From: Vespa crabro
Lineage: Eukaryota > Arthropoda > Insecta > Hymenoptera > Vespidae
Length of the DNA: 64,000 nucleotides
Direction of reading: 5' to 3'
NCBI RefSeq assembly: GCF_910589235.1
Contig: NC_060970.1
Span: 124,001 to 188,000 of the forward strand
Part shown: positions 54,701 through 64,000 of the stretch, piece by piece
Layout: the number at the start of each line of letters is the position of its first letter
Position numbering within the stretch: the stretch's first letter is position 1
Position numbers and translations under genes: made by a program
The notes under the pieces: model-generated
Told to the model about the DNA's origin: nothing
Seen by the model: the letters and a program-made list of their open reading frames with translations, nothing else
Database searches by the model: none

Positions 54701-55325
54701 TCTTGTCCCCGATCTGATAAAATTTGTATATCGTTTCTATCCAGACGTAGTTCTAATTCCTTTTGTTTACCATCCATCGGCAAAGAATTCATATTTAAAG
54801 TGCCCCCAAAAACTTCTCTTTAATCTTAAGTCTGGAAGGATTGAAATGATGCTCCGACTTATCCTTATCGGAGATGATACGAATCCCCGAAACCCTAGGT
54901 GCCGATGCATTGCATAACACAATGATGCAATTTCCTTCTGAGCAGCCACCTGGAGTAGTGCCTTCTTTCGGCGACTTTTCCATTTTGCAATTGAAACTGG
55001 TTTACAATGGTTTGAATAAAATTCCAAAATTGTTTGTCTGAAATGAAATGATTTCGTGGTTGCCCACACTAAGAACCTCCGCCTACACAATCCTGGGGAA
55101 ATAAGATCTTTGAAGATTCCATGGAGTATATTAAAATTATTTTACATATTTTTCCGAATTTTCTAATGTTTAAATAAATGTTCTATTCTTTAAATAATAC
55201 TTTACTCTATTCCACATACACTAAAGATTGTTTTAATAATTAGATGTTAATCGAAAACATTAATTTATAAGCACATCTGTTCGGAGAGATAGAGTTTCGA
55301 TGTGTTCTCGTCGGAACGTAAAGGC
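51754..55325 (-). mobile_element. Second LINE family, copy H (near full length, defective)
   Basis: The 3.6-kb copy holds a ~340-bp 5' UTR, one long degenerate ORF for endonuclease and reverse transcriptase, and a ~150-bp 3' UTR. The 3' end joins satellite at AATAAC|TTTTATACC on plus, so the minus strand ends in a short AAAA. Copy G is its homologue. No gag-like ORF1 precedes the endonuclease, which suggests a single-ORF LINE, although a lost ORF1 cannot be excluded. Confidence 0.85.
51907..54983 (-). pseudogene. LINE endonuclease–reverse transcriptase (copy H)
   Basis: From ATG 54983 to the stop at 51907 this spans about 1025 codons in several frames. The endonuclease entry has GALNMNSLPMDGKQKELE-like sequence. 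Further on comes APINEDNKKNPNKVEEFWD and LGDFNAQIG at about 54340-54480, the APE GDFN motif, with a stop just before it. The RT, at about 52440-53300, has FLDFKKSIDSVD (motif A), VRHGDGLSPPPFNCVLKII (motif B) and IPFADGFAKVSD, where the catalytic YADD is FADG and one essential Asp is lost. NKVGLKIFVEKTKFM follows. The C-terminal region at 51907-52407 includes KIRHYATIVNPECLYASDCL and MRKILGPVKTTKVWNL, typical of an insect LINE type whose clade I cannot name with certainty. It is inactive. Confidence 0.85.
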
Positions 55326-55508
55326 ATATTATAACTATAATAATAATGATAATGTAAAGATTGATAATAAAAATAAAAATAATAATAATAATAACATCGA
55401 TAATAACGATAATAATAATAATATCGATAATATCGGAAATGACGACAATTATGATAATACCGATTATAATGATAATAAAAACGATTATCTAATAATAATA
55501 ATAATAAT

Positions 55509-55567
<59 letters not shown>

Positions 55568-56063
55568 TAATAACAAAGATAAGAACGGAAATAATAATGA
55601 TAACAATAATACCGATGATAACATTAACAACGATTGTATCGAAAATTTAAGCAATAACGATAATAACAGTAAAAACGATAGTCGTGATAACGACGATATA
55701 GAAACAATTACTGTAATAATAATAATAGTAATAATTACAATAATAAAGATAATAAAGATAGTAACAATATTAACGGTAATAACTATAACAAAAGCAATAA
55801 TAATAATAGTTATGGTGAAAAAAATAAAAATAATATTAATATTAATAATAATAACAATAGTAATAATAATGAAGATAAAAACAATAATATCAGTAATATC
55901 GATAATTACGCTAATAACTATAACAATCATAATAACATTAATATTAATTGTAATAATGCGTATAATAATAATAATAATAACAAGGATTGTATATATTATA
56001 AGGATATTTCCGTTAATAGCGATAATAATAATAAAGATAATAAAGATAATAAAGATGATAAAG

Positions 56064-56096
<33 letters not shown>

Positions 56097-57295
56097 GTAA
56101 CGATAATAGTAAAATTAACAATAATAACGATAATAAGGATCATATAATCAACAATAATAATAACGGATATAATAATAATATTAACACTAACTATAATAAT
56201 AGAACTAACTCCATTAAGGATAATAATGATAATAATGATTATAACGACAATAACAATTATAACTACAATAAGGATAATAACAATTGTAATGATAATTACG
56301 GTATTGATGATCATAATAACGATAATAACGATTATAATAATATTAAAGATATAAACAATAATAACGACAATTTCGACAGTAACATTAATATAGATAGTAA
56401 TTACTAAACTAATGAGAACGTTATAAATGGTAATAATTATAATAATAACGATAATAGTAATAATGAAAATATTAATAATAACAATAATAACGATAACAAC
56501 GATAATAACGAAAGCAACGCTAATAATGGAAATAATAATAATAATAATGTTTATATTGAAAATACCGATAATCACGATTATAATGATTTTAATAATAATA
56601 ATAACGATAATAACGATAATAATTATAATAATAATAATAATAATAATTATAATTGAAATAAAAATAATAGATCCGATAATAATAATAAAAGTCGTAGTAA
56701 TAATATTAATAATAATTTTAACGATTATAACGATGTTAACGTTAATAACGATAATAACAATAATATTATTAATAACGATAATAGCGTTTGTAACGATAGT
56801 AACTTCAATAATAGCGATAATAATAATAATAATGATAATAATAACAATAAGAAGTATAATAACTTTTATAACAATAATGACGGTAATGACGATTATAAAG
56901 ATAATAACTATAATAATAATAAGGACAATAATATCGATAATAACGATAATAACTTTAGTAACGATAATAATAATGGTAATAATAATAGTAATAAAAATAA
57001 TAATAACGAAAATATAGATAATAATAATATTTACAATAATAACGATTATAACGATAATATCGTTATAACGATAATAATAACAATAAAAATATGGATAACG
57101 ATAATAACAATAATTATATTAAAGATAATAATTATATTAATAATAATTATAATAATAATAATAATTATAATAAAAATTAGGATAATAAAAATAATAATAA
57201 TTTTAACGATAATAACGGTAATAACCAGTATAACTGTAATGACGATTAAAACGGTCTTAATAATCAAAATTATAATAATAATAATAGCAATAATA
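55326..57295. repeat. AATAACGAT-type satellite, block 9
   Basis: Triplet satellite in standard orientation between the 5' end of LINE H and the 3' end of LINE E, with a pure AAT tract at about 55510-55565. A 436-codon minus-strand frame here is low-complexity and runs into the LINE end. It is not a gene. Confidence 0.92.
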
Positions 57296-57586
57296 ACTTT
57301 TTTTGATGGTCAGAGTACTTCAATCTTTACGCACTAATCCAGGGACCCCGCCGCCAGAGGAATACTCCACCATTTTGACTCCCCATAAGTCCCTCGAATT
57401 TCGAGCTCCACGTTGGAATTGGCACTATCGACAAAACTTATATCCATCCCAGTGGCATAGTGAAACCATCCCCGCACCGCCATAGGGCGTTATTTCAGGA
57501 TGGTGCCACTGCATCAGATCCCTTTACGGGAAACTCCTTTCGACTCTATATGGCAGGAGCCAGAAGCAACGTTAGGGACGCGTCCA

Positions 57587-60543
57587 TCAGCCGCTCATAT
57601 CCTTCTTCTTTCTACGCAAGATAGCCCTGACGTACCAGGCCAACTTGTTCCACTCCAGCTGATCTCGGAGCATTTTCTCGACAACGTTATATGGCGAGAT
57701 ATCGCCGAGGTCTAGCTCCAAGGCGAGTCATTCGATGCTCCACCGGATACATCTGAAGAACGTATGATGAGCGTCGTCGTTGGTCTAGAAGTTGGTCTGC
57801 AGTTGCCGCCTGCAACATAACTCATTTATGCGAGATAAGAGCAGAACATGCCCTGTCAAGAAATGGGTGAGGAAGAGGTCGACTTCTCCCGCCTCCCGGT
57901 TTAGCCAGTTGTCTAGTCGAATGATAAGTCAGGCAGCCCAACTGGCCTTATGTTTCTGTTCCTATTTGCTTTGGCAGGTCTCGATGCTGCTAGATCAGGC
58001 GATCCTTGATGTCTCTACCATTCCCAGGACAGACTTCTGCTGGTGGATAGATTGTCTCTCCTTGGATAGTAGATCGATCGGGATGACCTCCGCCAAAACT
58101 AGCATCGCAGGCTCCGAGACCGTGCGGTAAGAGCACGCAAATTGGAAGAGTTCACCTCCTGTGTACCTCGGCTATGCTCTTGCGATATTACTCGTGTCGC
58201 AGAGCCTCGGCCCAGATTTCCGCGCCGTACAGCATCAATGCTTCGGCGGCGCGCATCAGTAGTCTCCTCATTCACGGTCGGGGACCGTTGATGTTGGCTA
58301 TGAGTATGCCATGCGAGGTTACTACATCTGCAGCCATGTCGGCTGCCCTAGTAATATGCTTTCCAAAATTGAGCTTGCTGATGAGCCTTACTCTTAAGTA
58401 CTTGACACCCGACTTAGTCTTAACCGTCGCTTCTCCTTCATTGAAGCTCCGCAAAGTGTTGATGCGCTTCTTTGTAAGTAGCACGATGTCAGTCTTCTGA
58501 GCTGCTAGGGATAGCCCGTTGTCTTTCATCTAAAATATGACTCTGCGCATGAACTGGTTGAGTAAAAGCTGTGCCTCCTCGGTGTATCTAGCAGTTATTA
58601 TTGCTTCAAAGTTCTCTGCATACTCTAACATGAAAGTGCCCTCAGGGCCTGCCATACATATGATAGCGTCGTTGATGATATTCCAGATATCCGGTATCAG
58701 CTTGGAGCCCAGGCTGCCCCCGATGACAATTCCAAACTTCTCGGAACATCGCCCGTATTGCACTAGAGGAAGCGCTTGATCGAGTAGTCCCTGAGAATTC
58801 GGAAAAGGTACTCAGGGACATTGAAGTTACATTCGAGTGCTTCCATTGCCAAGTCCCACCAGACGGAGATGAAGGCATTTCTCACGTCTAAGGTGGCCAG
58901 CAGACACAAAGGTCGGGATAGGTGATTCCCGCGCTCCGTCATTTTAGAGGCCGTGTCAACCTCCCGGACTGCATGGATGGTGGATAGGCTGGATCGAAAT
59001 CCATACTGACGGGCAGCACGGTCGTAAGCAACCGTGGCCTAAGCAGCTGCTCCAGGAGCTTGCCAGAGCTATCCAGCATTCTAATAGGCCTTTATGGCGA
59101 AGCAGCATCAGCTGGACCCATGCCATTGCTTATGAGCACTAGTCTCGCTTTTTTCCACGGGGCGGGGAGGATGACCTCCCTGCTTCTCATGTTATACATA
59201 TTTAGCAAGGGCTCAGGGTGACTCTACGCGACGGCTTTTACAACATCCACTAGAAGGCCGTCTTGTCCTGTAGCATTCTTGTACCTCATGGAAGATTCGG
59301 CCGTGAGCAGCTCCCCGTCCCTAAACTGTGACTCATCGGTGTGCCAGACTCAGCCGAGCCAATCTCTCCCTCCGGCATTGAGGGGAATAGGGAATGTAAG
59401 ATGTTTTCCAGGCTCATAGCATCTTGACGGATTACTTATGTTTATGTCCTCATCTTACGAGTAACGATCTGGTACCCTAATCCCCACGAATGCTGGTCGA
59501 TATCTAGGCTCAGCTCATTCCAGTACGGTATTTGGCTGGCCTTGATGATCATTTTCAATGATTTTTTGTCCGTTTGATACGCTGTGGCCAAGAGGGCAGC
59601 GTCGAGATCGCGTATCTACGTTCGTTGTGTTTACCGGCGATGCTTTAATCACTTCTTACGAAGATCTGCGAGCTCATACTTCCACCAGAATGCTTGACGC
59701 CTCTGAAGTTTCGTGCTCTTTTTGACATCGCTATCTTGCAAGCCATTTGAATGAGCTGCATAGTTGTTGCAATCTTCATCCTGGCTTGTGCAGTTGGCGA
59801 TAGCCCAGTGAGTGCAATTTGATGGGATCTTCAATCTTCATCTATGGCTGAGGACTGCCTGTCTCGATCCATTCTTGCTATGTTCCACCTGAGGGTTCCG
59901 CTGCGATTGTCACCGTTAGCCTCCTATCGTGCACGTCGAATAGGACGTACTGGTGGTTGCTTCCGGAGTATTCTTCGATCACATGCCAGCCTGGGATACA
60001 TGCCACAAGGTTTTCGTTGCCTAGAGAAACGTCCGGTGTCGTCTCTGTGTAGTCTGGCCTTCGGAATGTAGACGTCGAGCCTTCGTTGAGCATTGCTAGC
60101 TCCAGTCTCGACACCACTTTCATGATTCGTCTTCCTCTGGAGTCCAGCCTAGCCTCTCTTCATTCGCGAGCTTTGGCGTAGAGGTCTCCAGCCACAATGA
60201 GTTTCCCTTGCCATTCCCTAAATGCGTCTTCCAGATCGTCCAGTTTGGTCTGCAAGTTGTCTATCCGGTCGTTAGGGATGAGATACACGCTGCCATAAGT
60301 CAACAAGTTATGTCTCATCCAAACATAACCGCGTCCGGATCCTTGATACGACACTTGTATCTGTCGGGGATCTGGGATCCAGATGGCCACTGTGCTCAAT
60401 TTGTCGGTGTACCATCCTGCTCCTGCCCTGTCCTGGTACTGTTTACTGATAAGAACAATATCAGCTTTGATCTTAGATCAGAGCTGGGTGAGGAGGTGGT
60501 GAGCCTTCCTGCTCCTATTGAGCTTACCCTGCAGTACTCTCAT
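57587..60543 (-). pseudogene. R1-clade ORF2 (copy E), heavily mutated
   Basis: The start ATG at 60543 and a TGA at 57587-57589 give the expected ~985-codon span. The endonuclease, at 59878-60399, reads VAGDLYAKARE, where Asn of GDxNAK is Tyr, and GSNHQYVLFDVHD, where Asp of SDH is Asn. Both changes hit catalytic positions. The RT, at about 58270-58880, has LEYAENFEAII, where YADD is YAEN. The downstream block reads GLSLAAQKTDIVLLTKKRIN. The C-terminal Cys/His domain is hard to read. Numerous stops and frameshifts fit long decay. Confidence 0.85.
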
Positions 60544-61660
60544 CTTTTTTGATGGCTGTTGCAAGGGCCTCCTGGAAGGCTGTGCACACCCTAGATCCGT
60601 CCAAATGCTTCTTGGGTTCAGCACCTCCTTCGGAACACAAGAGGCTAGTGAGCTCGCTGACCTTTCATTCTTTGAGCTTGTGCTCCGTGCCGCCGCAGAA
60701 ACAGCAGAGTTTATTGTGGTTAGGACCCTTGCACGATGCACTATATTGGCCGCAGTCGAGGCAGCGGTAGTATCGCCTTATTTCTGCACTTAGCCTGACT
60801 TTTCAGCTAGCGAAGCAGACTAGAACTCGGCTTGCCATCAGAGGCTACGCAACAGCTTCCTCTTCTAATTTGACAAAGGCCTGGCATAGCTGCATCGCTT
60901 TGGGGTTCGTCAATCTGTTTTCAAGTTTCCCCGAGTAGTCTGGCAGGGTCCTCTTTAGGCCCTTCTCTATTTCTGCTACCGATGTGCAGTAATCGCAATC
61001 CCGTAACTCCAACGTAGCTCTGGGGATCAGTACCGTGATGCTTCTCATGTCTCCTACTTCTTTCCGCAAGGTTCCTGCGAATGAGGCCCTGACCTCCGGA
61101 GTAGTGATCTTGAGCTCGAGGAGAATTCCTAGCGTTCTGGTATGTCGGAACGATCTAATGTATACCCATGCAGCGCATGTCTTGTTGCGCTGGTCGATAG
61201 CTGCGACTACGGCTGGGTATGTTTTACCTTACACAATATTCTGGATGATCGCGTCGGGCTTCCTTCGTTTCCTCGGACTGTCCTCCGAATTGCTTGGCTT
61301 CATTTTCTCTTGTGGTAGCTGTTTTGTCGCCTTCTTCACAAGTTTCTCCTTTTTTCTCCTTTTCTCGACGACCTCCTTCCACTTGATGGCTTCGGTCGTC
61401 GTCTCCTCTTGCCTCGGTCTTTTGAGGCTTTCTTCAGGGAACTGCTGAGGGCTTGTGGCTACTCTTTCTACTGTGACAACATCTGGTATGCAGTTTCTTT
61501 CGCAGGCTTAGAACCTCCAATATTGTCTCCGAACGCAGTGCATCAAAAAGTGTGGTGTTGATCTCCCTCGCAACTACCCCCATTGTTGCGAGAGCTTTTG
61601 GATATAAGGGCTGGAATGAAGCATCCGCCCTTGCAGTTCACCTACTTCCTTCATCGACAT
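60535..61660 (-). pseudogene. R1-clade ORF1 (gag), copy E, with distinct N-terminus
   Basis: A start at ATG 61660 opens MSMKEVGELQGRM. After a frameshift it reads ATMGVVAREINTTLFDALRS and then LSLRKKLHTRC, a plausible coiled-coil N-terminus. Neither segment matches the gag start of copies C and D. The distal part rejoins the family at about 61497. The zinc knuckles at about 60665-60800 are the clearest in the window: CLDCGQYSASCKGPNHNKLC directly followed by CFCGGTEHKLKE, which give C-x2-C and C-x2-C-x4-H spacing before a stop. Several frame changes make it non-functional. Confidence 0.75.
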
Positions 61661-61924
61661 CCTGACCCTCCAGTGGGTGCGATGGGTTGACGGTGGGAGA
61701 TTCTAAGAGATTAACTGCGCTTTACATACCATCCAGCACATACCTTTGAGATATCGTCAACGTACCCGCTAGTAATCTTGGCCCTACCGTGACCGGCCCT
61801 AACGTAAATGGCTTCGGTCCCTTACAGGATACTGACATTAGGGCCAGATAAGTCCTCGTATTTTAGGGTGGTTGTCCTCTGCCTAGCCCGGTTACGACGG
61901 CGCTCCTCGTCGAAAGGAATGGAA

Positions 61925-62022
61925 TGGTCCATTTCTCCCATAGAGGACTAATCCATCCCTTGTGGATCAATCCATCCCTTGGGTATCAATCGTCCCATTA
62001 GGGACCAAACCTTCCCTTGGGG
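61925..62022 (-). repeat. ~19-bp tandem subrepeats at the 5' end of LINE copy E
   Basis: On plus, about five imperfect units follow one another: CCATTTCTCCCATAGAGGAC, TAATCCATCCCTTGTGGAT, CAATCCATCCCTTGGGTAT, CAATCGTCCCATTAGGGAC, CAAACCTTCCCTTGGGGAA. They end exactly where satellite resumes. Tandem monomers at a LINE 5' end often belong to the promoter-bearing 5' UTR. That role is inferred. Confidence 0.8.
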
Positions 62023-62674
62023 AAATAACGTTAATAATAATAGTGAGACTAATGAGAATAACAATATTAATACAGATAATGATAATAATAAAAATAATAA
62101 TATTTATAACGACAATAACGATGATAACGTTAATAACTATAATAATATTATCGGTAATAACGATAATAATGATAATAACGATATTAACGATAATAAAGTT
62201 AATTACGATAGTAATAATAATATAAAAATTACGATAAAAACGATAATAACGATTATAACGATAATTATAATAATAATAAAAACAATAATAATAACAATAA
62301 TAATAAAAATAGAAATAATAATAATAGAGATGATGATGATGATACTAATAATAAAAATAAAAATAACGATACTAACGATAAATATAATAATAAAAATAAT
62401 AAAGATGATAACGATATTAACGATTGTAATGCTAATGACGACAATAACGATAGTAACGGTAATAAAGATATTAATAAAAATAACCGTATTAACTATAATA
62501 ATGATAATTAAGGATATAACGATAATAATAAAAATAACGTTAGTAATTATAATAATATCGATTATAACAATAAAACGATAATAACGTTATTAATAACAAT
62601 AATAGCGATAATAACTTTAATAAATATAATAACAATAATAATTATAATAACGATAAGAACGATGATAACGATAA
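62023..62674. repeat. AATAACGAT-type satellite, block 10
   Basis: About 650 bp of triplet satellite in standard orientation between LINE copies E and F, with a short GATGATGATGAT run near 62330. No gene seen. Confidence 0.92.
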
Positions 62675-63058
62675 TTTTTTTTTGAAGGTCAGAGAATGCC
62701 AATCTTTTCGCACTAACCCAGGGACACCGTCCGCCAGAGGAACCCTTCGACATATCGTTCTCCCATTGAAGTCCCATGAGTGTCGGGCTTACAGTTGGAA
62801 TAGGCACTACCTTCTATACTCATATCCATCCTAGTGGCATAGTGAAACAATCCCGGCACCGCCATGTGGCATTACTTCGGAATGACCCACTTCATCAGGT
62901 CCCTTAACGAGACTCTCGCTTCGGCTCTACGTGGCAGGAACCTGGAGCAACGTTGTTGGCGCGTCTCCGCCCATCTCCTTTTTATTGCGAATGACTGCCC
63001 TGACGTACCTGGCCACCTTGTTCCACTCCATTTGACCTCGGAGCATTTTCTCGATAAC
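62675..63058 (-). mobile_element. R1-clade LINE, copy F (3' end only)
   Basis: This ~385-bp fragment holds the 3' UTR and the last codons of ORF2. On minus it ends …CTGACCTTCAAAAAAAAA joined to satellite ATTATCGTTATC. It is the most severely 5'-truncated copy, with its 5' edge at CTCGATAAC near 63058 passing into satellite. Its sequence AGGCACTACCTTCTATACTCATATCCATCC parallels copies A, C and E over the 3' UTR. Confidence 0.9.
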
Positions 63059-63399
63059 AGTCATAATAAGGGTAATAAAACAAAAATAATTACGATATTA
63101 ATAACGTCAATTTTAACGATAATGATAATAATAGCACCGGTAATAATAACGATGATAATGACAATAGCAATAACAATAAAGATAAGAATAATAATACAGA
63201 TAAAAATAACGATATTAATAGCGATAATAATAATGATAATATTAATAAAAGTCGGCGAAAAAAATATCGGTGATAATAATAGTAATAATAACGAGAATAA
63301 TATCGGTAACAATTACGGAAATAAAAACATTCATAATATCGGTAATAATAACTGTCATTTTTACGGTAATAATAAGAATATCAATAACGATAAAAATAA
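63059..63399. repeat. AATAACGAT-type satellite, block 11
   Basis: Triplet satellite after LINE copy F, in standard orientation and still containing AACGAT words, grading into a different repeat variant near 63400. Confidence 0.88.
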
Positions 63400-64000
63400 T
63401 CATTAAAATCATAATAATATTCATAATAATCAAATAATCATTTTAATAATCATTATAATCCTTTTAAAAATCATAATAATCATAATTATCGTAATAACAT
63501 ATAATTATCATAATAATTATAATGATGTTCCTACTTATAATCATATTTACTATAATACTAATAATAATAATCATAATAATCATAATAGTTTTCATAATAA
63601 ATATAATATAAATTTTTATAATCATAAAAATTAGGATAATAATTGTATTAATAATAATAATAAAAATAATAATTATAATAATAATCATAATAACTACAAT
63701 AATCATAATTATCATAATTAATATGACATTCATAATAATATTAATAAGAATAATAATAATCATAATAAATATAATAATACTTATAATACTCATAATAATC
63801 ATAATCTTAATCATAATTATCATTATTAGAATCACAATGATTTTATTCAGCGTAATAATGCTGATAATAATCATAGTAATAATCATATTTTTCATATTAA
63901 TCATAGTAATATTCAAATATTCATTGCAAGCAAAATAATAATCATACTAACAATCATAAGAAATATAATAAAAATCATAATAATCATAATAATCATAATA
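63400..64000. repeat. CpG-poor satellite variant, TAATCATAA-type
   Basis: From about 63400 the array changes to AATCATAATAATCATAA and near relatives. The word ATAACG is nearly absent, with CG seen only near 63489 and 63847. The words AATCAT and TCATAA dominate. The triplet rhythm is less strict. The tract runs off the window end. It is a related but distinct satellite subfamily, not a simple decay of AACGAT, since CG to TC is not a single common change. Confidence 0.8.

Larger units (their letters stand above)
57296..62022 (-). mobile_element. R1-clade LINE, copy E (both ends present, divergent 5' region)
   Basis: This 4.7-kb copy has the family 3' end …CTGACCATCAAAAAAA joined to satellite at about 57296. 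Its ORF2 and distal gag are clearly the same family. Upstream of about 61497 its sequence no longer matches copies C and D. It has a different gag N-terminus and a 5' UTR ending in roughly 19-bp tandem units. It is the most mutated of the long copies (YADD is YAEN). It probably represents an older or separate subfamily. Confidence 0.9.

Noticed and set aside
1..64000. Telomeric array with SART/TRAS-type insertions
   Set aside because: No TTAGG or TCAGG runs are present. The host repeat is AATAACGAT.
1..64000. tRNA, rRNA or other structured RNA genes
   Set aside because: I saw no tRNA A/B box pair with a cloverleaf and no rRNA-like block. Weak matches would need a covariance-model search to settle.

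Overview
The window looks like a heterochromatic stretch of an insect or other arthropod nuclear genome. No host protein gene, tRNA or rRNA was recognised. Three things point to an arthropod: R1-clade LINEs with the gag/ORF2 layout known from arthropods, a second endonuclease–reverse transcriptase LINE of a type common in insects, and a piggyBac-like TTAA element. Hymenoptera is a plausible guess, but the sequence does not prove it.

Roughly 34 kb (about 53%) is one degenerate, triplet-phased satellite. Its consensus is close to the 9-mer AATAACGAT, mixed with AAT, AAC, GAT, AAA and AGT triplets. The C/G-bearing strand (…AACGAT…) is almost always on +, apart from one ~425-bp inverted patch at about 19031-19455. 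The satellite has duplicated internally at several scales: a 39-bp perfect tandem duplication, ~0.6-1.05 kb higher-order units, and a >1.4 kb duplication about 10 kb apart. Because the array keeps triplet phase, it produces long meaningless open frames (Ile/Thr, Asn/Asp or Leu/Ser rich), which I do not call genes. Other repeats are a 341-bp tandem satellite (6296-7741, ~4.2 copies), a ~700-bp AT-rich insertion (13273-13974), and a different CpG-poor TAATCATAA-like satellite at the right edge (about 63400-64000).

Inside the satellite are six copies of an R1-clade LINE family, all on the minus strand: A 15037-18737, B 20709-22016, C 27575-32380, D 45986-50592, E 57296-62022, F 62675-63058. The near-complete copies have a 5' UTR, ORF1 (gag with CCHC zinc knuckles), then ORF2 (APE endonuclease, reverse transcriptase, C-terminal Cys/His domain), a ~270-bp 3' UTR and a short A tail. 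In A and C, ORF1 stops and ORF2 starts in an overlapping ATGA. All copies are broken by frameshifts, stops or truncation. Uniform orientation and A-tails joined directly to satellite suggest a LINE that targets this satellite, as known R1-clade relatives target rDNA, telomeric repeats or microsatellites.

A second LINE family is present as G (34043-36525) and H (51754-55325), also on minus and also defective. A candidate LTR-retrotransposon fragment on plus (about 32499-34042) abuts G. A probable non-autonomous piggyBac-like element lies at 39288-40010. The window therefore reads as a satellite array that has repeatedly absorbed mobile elements. Its most interesting feature is the possible pairing of an R1-clade LINE with this particular satellite.
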